Positions 1 through 11,026 of a DNA stretch of 64,000 bases are shown here, one piece after another. The stretch is from Pterobdella sp. o SKG-2022 (lineage: Eukaryota > Annelida > Clitellata > Hirudinida > Piscicolidae). The notes below the pieces were generated by a model. The model saw only the letters and a list, made by a program, of their open reading frames with translations. It was not told the origin of the DNA and searched no databases. The DNA lies in assembly GCA_964035795.1 (NCBI GenBank), contig OZ038322.1, positions 18,268,674 to 18,332,673 of the forward strand, in the 5' to 3' direction. A program made the translations under genes and the position numbers. Numbering within the stretch: position 1 is the stretch's first letter; the number at the start of each line of letters is the position of its first letter.

Positions 1-1561
1 ATATAAACGAGCATCTAGAACTTTAATAAAAAGGTTTATAACTCCAATGTTATTTTGCATCCAAGGGGTGGTCGTTGACTCGAGCAAAACAGATCCGACA
101 TATGAACATGTGTGTGAGTCTAACCTCAAACCTTGAGGGGTCTGTTGTCTTGATGCTCGAATGCAGTAATGATGACATCAGACAAGTTAGTAGCTTCTGA
201 TAATTCTTGATGCCTAACTGAGTTTAATGAAAAAAACCACAAAGTTTATCCTTTTTTTTTAATTTTTGAAATGCCAAGGATAGCAGGTTAGTAACCTGAC
301 GATGATATCTTTGGCATTTGAAAAGATTAGTCTTAGGAAAAGTATAATATAATAAAATATAATATGTATTTTTTCTTGTTTCGTTAGCTTTTGTTTTTAT
401 TCATATAATATTTTCCAATTTCATTAAAATTATTTTAGATGTCTTTCATCAAAACGGTATAAATCTGATATTTTATAATTTGAAAAAAACTCGACCAATC
501 AAAATAATTTCAACTGTATTTAGCTCATCAAGCTTTTTTTCAAATTTCATAGAAATGGCAATACCAAAAGAATCAGCTAGTGTACATGTTCAAAGATTTG
601 TGCTTAAAAAGAAACAACGACGAATCTGTAATAGTTAGTAAATGTGATGAAAATGTCAAGAGCCAGCTATGGAGTTATTTAGTCAATAAAAGCTGATGTA
701 AAAAGTTTTTTCTCAAAACTTCATGCTATTATGAATCATATTTATTTGGAATGTAAATGTGTTGAAGTAATTATTTCATTTTGAAATTGTAAGACTTGTA
801 CGTTCATGATATTTTCTTCCTTTTGTTTTGATATTGAAGTTGTAGGATTTCATGATACTGTTGTAAAAATCTTCACATCTATTACCTCTATTTCTGTTTG
901 TTTTTTATGTAAAGAAGTAAATAGTTTAATTTTTTTCGCTCATCTTGTTTAGGTTAATTTTTTGGAGTTTTCAAAAACCAAGTTTATTTTTGAAAGATAA
1001 ATTTTTTCACATACCACTTCATACTTATGAATATCAAATTTATGAGTTTTAATTTTTTCAATTGTATTTATGATAGTATTAAAAGATGGTTTTTTAAATC
1101 ATACTTTTATTTTAGTTACTAGTCATTAAAATATTTCAGTGAATTATAATTTTTGAAATTTTATTCACGTGATTTTATAAATATTTAAATAATTGTATTA
1201 TATTATATTTCCAATTAATTTCATTGTACAATTTTTTAGCTTTTTTTTTTAAATAAAAGTTGAAAAAACCTAAAACCTACAAGAGACTAAGTAATTTAAC
1301 TAAACAATCCTATATTTTTCATACGTCAAGAAACGTATTCATATAGTACGTGAATATGAATTAAACCAAGTGAGCTTTTAAGCCAAGAGCTAAGGTTTAC
1401 GTGTTTTAACATTCTTGTTGTGTGAGTAAATGTCTGGGTTATATTTTATTTAAGTTGCTCATAAATTTCTAAATTAAAAAAAAAATTGTATCTGTTTTTG
1501 GTTTATTAGTTTTTATAGTAGTAAGTTGAGTAAAAATCAAATCCATACCATATCATTAAAA
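1..1561. other. AT-rich stretch without a firm gene
   Basis: No conserved coding region could be supported. The minus strand at about 135-205 has a short open stretch (residues resembling LSDVIITAFEHQD) between a plausible acceptor and donor, which could be one exon of a gene continuing to the left, but a single exon is not enough to call it. A foldback lies at about 267-322 (see findings). The rest is low-complexity A/T sequence and presumably the 5' flank of the gene that starts at 1562. Confidence 0.5.
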
Positions 1562-4500
1562 ATGAACCAAACCTTGGCTGAAAATATATTTTGGAGCGAA
1601 AAAAGTTATATGGACTACATCGATAATAAAAATGAAGATGACATGAGGAACAGTCTTTCTAGGACTGCTCCGTGTTTCGTTCTTAGTGATAAAAGCATCA
1701 TAGAACACATAAAGTACAGTCAGAACTCAGATAACACGGAAGAAATTATATTTTCGACATCAAGGTTTTTAAAAGGTTCTGGCTTAAATGTTGAATCATG
1801 CTCTGATAGCGTGATATTTGACGATATATGGGATTCAGATATTTCTGACATAGAAGGCGATGATGATGATGAGTCTCATCAATCCAAAACTTTTAGTTCG
1901 CTTTTTTCACCTTATGTTGGAAAATCACATTCATTGCCACACCAAAGAATCAGTACTCCTCGAAAGCGCAAGTCTACTTCATTGAGAAGTGATGTGGAGA
2001 AGAAATTGTGTGGTTTATTCGAAAAAGAAGAAGAGGCAGATGATGATATTGAAGAAAATTACTTAGATACTGTGTGGTCTTCCAAAAGTCAAAATATTTA
2101 TCCCTATTGTGGAGTGGTTTTGAAGAATGAAAATTTGCTAAACTCACCCATCTGTCCCCATGATGATTATTATCTCACTGAAGAAATACTACCCACAAGG
2201 TTTTTCTTTTCATTATTTTCAAAAGCTTTTTAGTTTATACATAACATTAGTTCAAGTCTAGTTAATTATGAAGTACAATAGCCTGAATCTTCTAGTTAAT
2301 TACTTAATCATTTCTGCTTTTAAAGCTTTTTTTTGCCATTGAACTTAATATATTATACCACATTATCATTCCAAAATAAATTTTTTCAAAATATTACTAA
2401 ACAATAACATTTTGAATCATTTTATCATATAAAATTAACTTCAAATTAATCATACAGATAAGAAACTAAAAATATTAAATAATAATAAAATTTAGGTCAA
2501 ATTATAACAAAAATTCAAATCATTTATGTATAGATAATCAAATAAACTACCTTTGAAATTTAGTGCAATACTATCAAACAAATTAAGTGTTTAAAATTCT
2601 ATCTGTTTTTCAAGTCCTTGACTTATCATTTTACTCGTAATTTTCTTATATAAATCAGATTTTTGTTTTTTTTTCAAAAGTCATTTTTTAAAATTTATTG
2701 TTATGAATTTAAGTTTTAATAGTATAATTGTTATGAATTGCTAATTGATAATGAATTAAACTATATATGGCTTTATGGTTTTTCATTCAATGGCATTTGA
2801 AAATATAGCGATAAAAATAATCTAGAAGGTTATACATTCCATCAAGCTGGAATTGTTTTGTTTTTTTACCTATTTTCAATAAAAGTTATTTCTCACTATT
2901 GTAAAAATTTTAGATTAATATCTAATTTTTAAAAAATCATTTGATTTTTCAATTTTAAAGATGTATAATATATCATTAAACTTTTCTGCAAAATATAATT
3001 TGAAGTTATGAGTTATTTTTATAGATGTATGAAATAATGTAGTAGTTTTTTTGTTTTATTTATATTATTTAACACATTATTTTAACCTAAAAAATACATT
3101 AAGTTTTATTTTAGATAAACCATATACCTTTTTCTGATTTCTGCTGTTTTATTTTATAATACTTTATAACTTGAAACTATCAACTTCACAGTGTTGAAAG
3201 CAATAAGGCCCAGACCAAAAATCTTTCAACTGTAGAACATAACTTGACACCAGTTTCCCACTATAACGATTCATGCAATAATCTCAAAAAGCAAGATAAA
3301 GAGATAAAATTTGACTCATTCAATCATGCTGACATATATAAAAAGTTACCAAATGACCCTGTATCAAAACATACTTCTTATCAAGATATTTACCCATCTA
3401 ATAATCAACATACCACCGGTTTTTCTAATGTACCTCTCATAGGAATAGATCATGATTTTAGGCATATTAAAATTCAATTGCAATCAGATATGCCAACATA
3501 TAGGTTAATATTGAAGTTTTACATTTCTAATTAAATGAAAAAGCATGAATATGATAATTTATTATTTTATTGGAAAAATTATATTTTTATACCTACTTTT
3601 AAAATTAAAATAATTTATTATTGAAGGGACACTTTACTGAAAGGACTAGACAAGAATAAAAAGCAAACACCTCAATTGACAGAAAAGCCTAAAACAAGTT
3701 TTAACACTCATGTAAGTTCATCATACCTACCAGAAGTTTCTCACAAAACTTCCTATGGCTCTTCAGTAGATAAAAAGATAAACCAATTTGTTGGGAATGA
3801 TACAAGTCTCTCAAATAAGCCTTCCAGCAATGGATGGTATACTATTGAGAATGAGAAAATATTTCATAATGGTGTTGTAAGTAGTGAAAAGAGTACTGTT
3901 TCAAAACAGCAGGAATTGAAAGTGTCAAAAAAAGACACCCATAAAGATGAAACTAATCATGTTAAGCCCAATTTTAAAAAGGATAAATCAGTCCAAAATG
4001 ATGCAAAAACTAATAAAAATAAGGAGCATTTGAAAAAAGATTCTTCCAAAAAGGTGCAATCTTATGAAGAACAAGACATTAAAAATTTGGACACCAATGC
4101 CAGTCTTTCAACCAAAATCAAAAAATCTAAACCTAATCTTTCTACCAAGCAAACGAAATTTCACTATTTGTCATCTGATGATGAGGGCATTTACACCTCA
4201 CCCTATGCCTCCCCCACAGGGAGTCTTTCTCCCCAGCCCCCTCAAAACATCAAAAAGCATAAAAAGTCCAAAAAGAGTGCCTCTGGTTCTGACGGTGATC
4301 CTGTTGATGGTTACCATAAAAGGTGATCATTATGCCAACTTATTTATTTAAATGATAGTGCAAATCTTTGGTTTTAAATATTGATGCAAAATTTACCCAT
4401 TTTAATGTCTGTAGTTATAGAGTGCTTTTTTGTTATAACCTGGATATCAGCAGATTCTTGTTTTTATTTTTTTTGTGGATAATGTTAATTGAAAATGGCA

Positions 4501-4966
4501 AGGCAAATGATCTTTATGTATAAATGGCAGATTCTGAATCCTATAGTTTCAAGTTTGACTATAGCCTGGTTGACAGTTCTTTAACAATTTTTTCCAATAG
4601 TATAATTCTGTATTCTCAATCTCGATACTAGTAGTATTTACAGTGGTAGGATCAGCTCACAGCTGTCTTTCTCAGTTACTGAGGAATTTGCAGCATTTTC
4701 ATCTATTATGAATAATATTTGATGATTTAAATATAATTCCTAGTAGTATTAAAATTTTATATCTCGAAATGAGCACAATATTACATTGTAGGTCAACTGA
4801 TGACGAGGATTGGAAAAAACCCTCGAGCAATTTCGATGAGATATTATGGAGACCTGCCTTATCTATGGGTATCATCATCATCACTGGTATCTTCATCTTC
4901 TGCTTCAAGGATAAGTTCCATTTCATGCTCTCATCTAAATTTCCTTTCCAAAAATCATCCATTTAA
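1562..4966 (+). CDS. Unrecognised 606-aa acidic/serine-rich protein with C-terminal membrane anchor
   Basis: Four exons are joined: 1562-2199, 3192-3503, 3627-4322 and 4792-4966. All three introns interrupt a codon after its second base (AG|G or AG|T), and the lengths add up to 607 codons including the stop. The start is the first ATG in the frame (MNQTLAENIF); earlier in-frame codons lack ATG. The body looks disordered: an acidic run (GDDDDES) and basic patch (TPRKRKS) in exon 1, then a Lys/Ser/Asn-rich middle. The last exon begins STDDEDW and carries one hydrophobic segment at about residues 571-588 (ALSMGIIIITGIFIFCF) followed by about 18 residues, which suggests a single-pass or tail-anchored protein with most of it in the cytosol or nucleoplasm. 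I do not recognise the family. The joined model is well supported by phase agreement; the function is unknown. Confidence 0.7.
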
Positions 4967-5990
4967 TTTTGTTGGTTAATGTATCTCATGAGTTACTATT
5001 ATTTTTTCAAGAAACTTAGTATATTGATTTTTAAACATGGCGCTTTATAAGGTAATTTTATGAAATGTTATTGAATATGGTTTTAGCTTGTTACATTAGG
5101 AGAGATTTGTTGATTTATGACCAACATTTTTTTAACTCTGGTTGAGTTTATGGTTTTATAGTATTATTTTAAAAAAATTTCAATTTTAATGAGTTATTAT
5201 TCAATGGTCATAGATTTTATACTTCTAAGTTATTCATTGAATTATAGTTGTATAACCCAGCTAAGCAGAACAACTATCTGTCACAATCATAAACCTTGTT
5301 ACATTGACAATAATTCCTTTGTTGTGATTTCAACTGTTAGACCTTATTTTACTTAAACTTTTTTTTTGGTATAGATAGCAACAATAGATAAATTATCATT
5401 TGTTTGAGTGTTATTACTCTTCTATTATGACTTAAAAGCTTTTTGTTTTTGATTATGTTTGCATTTTTTTAAAATTTCACGCATAGTACGGTTTTAACTC
5501 TGCAGTTTTTAGATCACTATCTCAATGAAATTCTTTTCCTAATTTAATCGGGTTTCTGTTTTGGCATAACGGTTATTGAAACATTTAATGTTTGTACATT
5601 TTAACAACTAATCTCATTTCTCTAAGACCAAAAAAATGAGAATTCAATAACTATTAATGTGAAATTAATTTTTACAATCAAGTGTACTCTATATACCTAG
5701 TGTGAAATTTTTGTGCTAGACATTAAACATTAAGTTGATACAAAGATTGAGTATATATAATAGTTTAATAAATATAGATTAACTATTTTTTTTTGAACTT
5801 TTAATCAATCATGGCATCTTATTCAAAGTTTTTCATTCAATTTAATTTAATTCTACTAATACATTTTAACATTAAAAAATTAGATTTGTAAATTGGTTTA
5901 ATAGTTACTCGTACCTCACTATTCCTAAAATTTAAATGATAATAAAAGTTTCAAAAATATTTAATGATGTATAAAGTTGGTTAAATGGCA
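4967..5990. other. Intergenic, convergent 3' ends
   Basis: About 1 kb of AT-rich sequence between the stop of the 606-aa gene and the stop of COX16 on the other strand. I see no open frame, RNA gene or repeat here that I can defend. Confidence 0.5.
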
Positions 5991-6491
5991 TTAAGTAGGT
6001 TGGTTGGTGTCTTCCCAAGGCCTGGGACCTCTCACATTTTTCCAATTGTCAATGTCAAGATCTTCTGACATTTTCTGATTGGTTTCAAAAAAGCACCTTC
6101 AAGTTTAATATTAATAAAAAAAATTAAGTATACTTTGTATTCAGATTCAATTGTAGGAACTTCTTCCGTCTTTTCTTTTTTTATATCTTTTTCATCAAGA
6201 ACACACTTTAATTGAAAAAAATTTCAAATACATTTATTTTTTTTAATATTTGTTTAATAATACCTTGGACTTTTTATAAGTGATTCTTAATTGAGTGAAC
6301 TGTTTGAGACCAAAAGATGCTATGATTAACAATGCCTTGAACAAAAACAGATTTACGAATTTGATCTGAATTCATGACAGGTATAACTAAATTTAATTTA
6401 TGAAATGTATTCTTACAAATAAAGGTAATCCTCTACTTAAAAAAGAAGCATTTGGCCATTTGTATTTTAACCGTTCAAAAAGAGAAGGCAT
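5991..6491 (-). CDS. COX16: COX16, cytochrome c oxidase assembly factor
   Basis: Small inner-mitochondrial-membrane protein needed for assembly of complex IV (copper delivery to the COX1/COX2 modules). Four short exons on the minus strand: 6417-6491 (25 codons), 6264-6365 (34), 6134-6205 (24) and 5991-6074 (27 residues plus stop), all split in phase 0, giving 110 aa against about 106 in human. Exon 2 carries the transmembrane segment leading into SFGLKQFTQLR, which matches the family's GSFGLREFSQIR. The last exon has DNWKNVRGPRPWED, the family signature. Basic residues at the start (FERLKYKW) fit the matrix side of the anchor. None of the exons is long enough to stand out as an open frame. 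THG1L lies upstream on the same strand with a LINE remnant between them. Confidence 0.9.
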
Positions 6492-6779
6492 TTGAGTGCG
6501 ATTTGGTGAATTGAAATGTGCCACTTACTAAAAAATATTTTTGATAAAAAACAGTGATTTTCCCAAACGATATTATCTAATGACGAATTGAATAAGCTAA
6601 AGATTTTGTAAGGTGTTCTATTTTATCGCTTAGCAAAGAAATAAAATTGTAACTTTTATGATCAATGGTCGATATTTTATTGGAGCCTTTTTTGAAAAAC
6701 ATTAACAAAAATCATTCAATGAGTGAAAATTAATTGAACAAAGATAACTAGCAAACATTAATATGCTTTAAAGGTGAAT
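6492..6779. other. 5' flank of COX16
   Basis: AT-rich sequence between the COX16 start codon and the LINE remnant. It should contain the COX16 promoter, but no recognisable element stands out. Confidence 0.35.
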
Positions 6780-7640
6780 CTTGCCGTTTACCTGCACCTT
6801 CTCTTCTTTTCCTCTTTCTTCTACTCTTGAAAGGCTTAGTCTTTATCTTACTCCCATGCTTTCCTGGAATGACTTCGTGCATCTCGAACTGAACCCTTCT
6901 AAATTTAACTTTATCTATCTTTCTAGGTCCAAAGCTCTTCCTTCCTCTCTCCCTACTACATGACCTCTGACCTTAATATTTGTCCCTCTTCAACTATTCG
7001 TAGTCTTGGCTTTCTTTTTGATTTTTCCTTTTTTTAAGCCTCAAATTCTCTTTGTTGCTTCTTCTTGTTTTTTTCACCTACGTCGCATCAGACAGATCTC
7101 TTCTTATCTCAACGATGCCTCTTTTAAGATTTTATTCTGCTTTTTTGTTCTTTTCCGACTTGATTACTCAAATTCTTTGTACTATAATCTTCTTTCCACC
7201 TTCTAACTAAAGCTTTCAACTCTGCTGCACGCCTGGTCTCTCATACTCCTAAATTCTTCCATATCCCTCCATCTCTTGTCGATCTTCACTGTATACATCT
7301 TCACTTTTGCTCTTCTTTCAAAATCTGTTTTTTCATGTATAAAATTTTTCATTCTACTTCCCCTTCTTATCTTTCTAACCTTTTACTATTTCCTAAGCGT
7401 GCTGGCTTACGGTTCTCTACTCGCTCTCAGCTCTTCATTATCTCTCTTTCATTCTTACGCTAAAACTGCTTTTTCTTTTTTTGGTCCACTTCTCTTTCTC
7501 CCAATCTTAAATCTTCTTACAATAATATTCTTCTTAGAAACTTAAAAACTTATTTTTTCAAGCAGTTTACAGCAGAGCACTTTTGAACGATGCGTAAAAG
7601 GCGCTATATGAGTAATTTATATTATTATTATTAAGTAAGC
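6780..7640 (+). mobile_element. Decayed CR1/L2-like non-LTR retrotransposon, 3' end of reverse transcriptase
   Basis: Three plus-strand frames, broken by frameshifts, read as the C-terminal part of a CR1/L2-clade reverse transcriptase. Recognisable pieces in order are LNPSKFNFIYLSRSK near 6890, CFFHLRRIRQISSYLND near 7060, FRLDYSNSLYYNL near 7155, then segments ending in SHSYAKTAFSFFGP near 7450. These match the family blocks SCFFHLRRIRRIRPYL and RLDYCNSLLYGLP. The element ends with GCGCTATATGAGTAAT followed by a short ATT repeat near 7600-7636, a typical 3' end of invertebrate CR1-like elements. Base composition is C/T-rich compared with neighbours. It is 5'-truncated and dead. It sits between COX16 and THG1L, antisense to both. 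Confidence 0.82.
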
Positions 7641-7838
7641 TTGACAATTTTCAATTGTCTCGAGTTTTGTTAATTATAAACAGTTAAGATAAAATTAGTT
7701 TTACTTTGAAAATTAAAAAAAAACAATTTTTACAGCAGGTCCAAGTCAAAACATCATTCTATAGAAAGTTACTCAAACATAGATGAAGACGGACAAAAAA
7801 AACAACACGTTACAAATTTATTTTTAACAATTTCATAA

Positions 7839-9849
7839 TTATTCCGTTAATAGATGGGGTCTTTCTTTCCAAAAAGTATCTCCTATGATATCGGTGTGGT
7901 ATAAAAAAACTCGTGAAGTAAATTTATCTTCCTTCCTTTTTTTATGTTTTTTCTTTTTTTTACTTTGACTAGTTTCATCTCCTTGAGCTTTGGAAAGTGA
8001 TTCATTTTTATTATCTTTCAATGCGTCCTGAAATAGACCATTTCATTAAGTTTTAATTTATATTTATACATTCATTTTTTATAAAAAAAACTGGATAAAA
8101 ATAAGAAAAAATAAATTAACTGCTCAAAACTCACTTTTTCAACTCTTTCTCTCACAATGACACTTCCTTTTCTGTAAATTTGTTCAACATTGTTGTAGTT
8201 CAGGTTGTACTGAGAAAACAACAACTCATTTTTGTCACTGGCTAACATTTTCTGCATTTTGAAGAATTTGAACAAATAAAATGAAGATTTAAGAAAAATT
8301 TCTACTTTTCCAATTATCATTATCATATATTTTTTAATACATGAAGGAATGTCTAAGCAAAACAATTATAATAGGTAACCAAATAACCAACTATATGAGC
8401 TCAAAAAATAAAGTTGAGCCTTAACTTATTATTGATTTCTAAACATGAACTAACACCATAATTATTTGCTTCATTTTAATATTATTTTAAGATCCAAATA
8501 AGAAAAATAAGTAAACAACCTCTAGTTGTTTTTGGGCATCAGATGGCTTAATCTTTGATTCGTTGACTAATTTCCAGAAACATGTGTTATGTAGATTGTT
8601 TATATGACCTGCAAGGATTTAATAACATTTGGTTTCTTTGGAGAAGAATGAAACTTGTGATTCAACAAAAATTGCTCATTGCTATTCTCATTAGTATTAT
8701 TGTTAATAAGAAAATTTTCAAATGTTTATCCTTAAAAAGTCACTAATAAAATTTTTTTATTCTGTATGTGGAAGACCAAAAAACACAGAAAATTTATTAA
8801 AATATTAAAAATTAGAAAGCTTCTCAATACAAGTGTAACATCATTGACTTGATCTTACACATGTAACAAAAGTTATATTAATTCAATAGAATTAGTTAGT
8901 ATTCAGTATTTTTTGCATTATATTATATATAAATACAAAGTATTTATAACTTTAAAAATTTCTAACAGAGCTTTTTACATAAATTTCACATTATAAAGTT
9001 GATGTTTCATTAATCCTATATTTTCAAATGATTTCTAATAAACCTCTGTATTTATTATTAAAAATTGATATCTATAATAATTTTATAATTAAAATCAAAA
9101 TCCTAAAATTATCAGATAAGTCATACAATCAGCTTGCCTCCAGCTCAGATAATCTCTTATATTTTTGAGAGAAGGGTAAAGAACTATACGAGCATCAAAA
9201 GATGGAGGATACAAAAGAGGTGTTGAAATAAAATATTGATTCCAGTTGAAGGTGTATGAAGATGAGAACAAAGATACCAGTGTACTCAATAACTTGCTAT
9301 GAAAAAATTTTTTCAATATAAAATGAAGCATCAATGAATCAAATGAATTATAATTCCTTCAAATTTATTAAAGAGAATGAATAAACAATTTAAATAACAA
9401 AATTATCAATGAGCTAGCCTTGATCTGCGCTGAAATAAATCAGTTTCTTTTCTGAAAACAAAGCTGAACTCATCACTTTGTCCATAAGCCACTATTACGT
9501 CATTGAAGTCTTCCATTACTGATATTGCACTAGCACACATTAGATCTAAGGCTGCTTTATCATTTGGCTTTTCAAATTTGTGATCATCTGCAAATCTGGC
9601 AAATTTGTGTTTTATGAATAAAAATAGACAGGTTTCTATTATTTAAAAAAATTAAATTTTAATATCTGGCTCTCCAGTTTTTACTTTAACTAGTAAGAAT
9701 TAAAGATTAAAATTTTGAGCAGAATACAAAGTAAATGTACATTACTTATGAAAATTACGTCCATCCAGTCTAGCCACAATCCAGCAGTTGGGAATACATT
9801 TGTCATCCAACTCAAATTGTCTTACGTATTCAAACTTGCTATTTGCCAT
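7839..9849 (-). CDS. THG1L: THG1L, tRNA-His guanylyltransferase
   Basis: Adds the essential G(-1) to the 5' end of tRNA-His by 3'-5' polymerisation. Six minus-strand exons: 9746-9849, 9419-9595, 9127-9296, 8520-8608, 8135-8251 and 7839-8027, totalling 281 aa plus stop. The start [13 protein letters not shown] matches the family's MAKSKFEYVR. Catalytic metal ligands are visible as LDGRNFH in exon 1 and YGQSDEFSF in exon 2; later blocks are [31 protein letters not shown] and YRKGSVI, and the end has [14 protein letters not shown]. All match in order. Two oddities: the second intron (9297-9418) appears to start with GC (AAG|GCTAGC), and the last exon has a lysine run ([14 protein letters not shown]) where vertebrate proteins are less basic. 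The product is expected to be active. Confidence 0.93.
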
Positions 9850-10078
9850 CTGATTTGACAATGTAAAGTGTCTTTTAAAAAATTTCAATACACTTTTTCC
9901 CAATAATATCATTCGCGATAAATCTCACGCATGTGGCAAATTGTATAATAATTTTGAAAATCTGATTAATGAAATCAAAAGAAATTATATTTACAAATCA
10001 CATTTGTTAAAGCCGCTCGGTATATTTAAAAATGAATTTAATATAAAAAAAATTAATAATTTTGAAATACTTTTGTAG

Positions 10079-10244
10079 TGTAATGCGGTCTTTACAAAAT
10101 ACTTTTCCTTATAGATCAAAACGTTTGCTACAATGTGACCAAAACACACCGTGGAGCGGGTGATAGTTGTCGGCCCACAAGGGATTGAACCCGGTAACTT
10201 TATATAATTATTCTAATGCTATACCAGCTGAGCTATAAGGCTGA
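10079..10244 (-). mobile_element. tRNA-derived SINE, copy 1
   Basis: Read on the minus strand, the element starts with a tRNA-like head: A box TAGCTCAGCTGGTATAGC and B box GGGTTCAATCCC, spaced as in a tRNA. There is no acceptor-stem pairing, so it is not a tRNA gene. A tRNA-unrelated body follows (GTGTGTTTTGGTCACATTG, then a purine-rich stretch and CGCATTACACTAC). A second, diverged copy at 61268-61440 shares both head and body, which defines the family. It lies in the divergent spacer upstream of THG1L. Confidence 0.8.
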
Positions 10245-10412
10245 GGTATTAATATTTTAAAAAGTTACTTTCACTATTATTCTTAAAAATTCTACCTTTA
10301 TTATTTTATAAAATTACTAACACTATCATGCCATGAAAGTTATAAACGCTTCTGAACAATAATGAGTTAGAACCTCGAAAAAATATGTATTGAAAGAGTT
10401 TATTTGAAAAAA

Positions 10413-10601
10413 ACCAATAAATTTTAATAAGATTCAAAGCTTTTCGTCAACTAAGTAACATTTTCAAACACACTAATGACACCGCTCTTATGAGCTTCAT
10501 GTCCAATAAAAGTGTAAATAAGCGTTGTCATTCGTAAGTTTTTGATACTTGAAAATGTTACTCAGTTAACGAAAAGCTTCGTATCTCAATAAATTTATTA
10601 G
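10413..10601. mobile_element. Foldback/MITE-like inverted repeat
   Basis: Two arms of about 70-80 bases face each other across a short centre. The left arm reads AAGCTTTTCGTCAACTAAGT near 10437 and the right arm contains its near-complement (ACTCAGTTAACGAAAAGCTT) near 10560; the match extends outwards (AATAAATTTTAATAAGAT against its complement) and inwards (TGACACCGCT against AGCGTTGTCA). No protein is encoded. This is the structure of a short non-autonomous DNA transposon or foldback element. Confidence 0.65.
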
Positions 10602-11026
10602 TGTTCTTAAATATACTTATCTTAGTGTGACTAATGAAAAATAATATATTGAAGGTTTATATATCTTTAGTCTGAAGATGAAACTAGAAAAAAACTTTTC
10701 ATAAAAAAATTTATTGAACCAGAATGTGTTTTTCAAAAATTATTTTAGAAATCAAAAGCAATAAAGTATTTTTTCAAAATTATTAATAATATAAATAATT
10801 TTTTACCTTTTGTTACATTAAGTATTTTCAGCAATTTTGTACAAAGTTTATAGTTTTTTACTTCAAATAGAAACTCGACATCTTCGAATATTTATAAAAT
10901 TACAAAATTTTACTCATATTCAACTACATAAAACTTCAACTTCTTTGGCGCTACAAAAACTAGTTAATACAGGTGTGATGGGTCTGTAAATATCGCCTAA
11001 AATCTACCTTTATTTTAAAATAAAAG

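Larger units (their letters stand above)
9850..11026. promoter_or_regulatory. Divergent intergenic region between THG1L and transferrin
   Basis: The two start codons face away from each other across about 1.2 kb, so promoters for both genes should be here. The region is occupied by a SINE (10079-10244) and a foldback element (about 10413-10601), described separately. No specific promoter box is convincing. Confidence 0.4.

Noticed and set aside
4699..4962. Minus-strand frame of 87 codons
   Set aside because: It is antisense to the last exon of the 606-aa gene, whose frame and splice phase are consistent.
6780..7545. Host membrane protein genes suggested by Phe/Leu/Ser-rich frames
   Set aside because: Blocks such as CFFHLRRIRQISSYL and RLDYSNSLYYNL identify a frameshifted LINE reverse transcriptase.
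10170..10244. tRNA gene on the minus strand
   Set aside because: Same reason: no acceptor stem and SINE body downstream.
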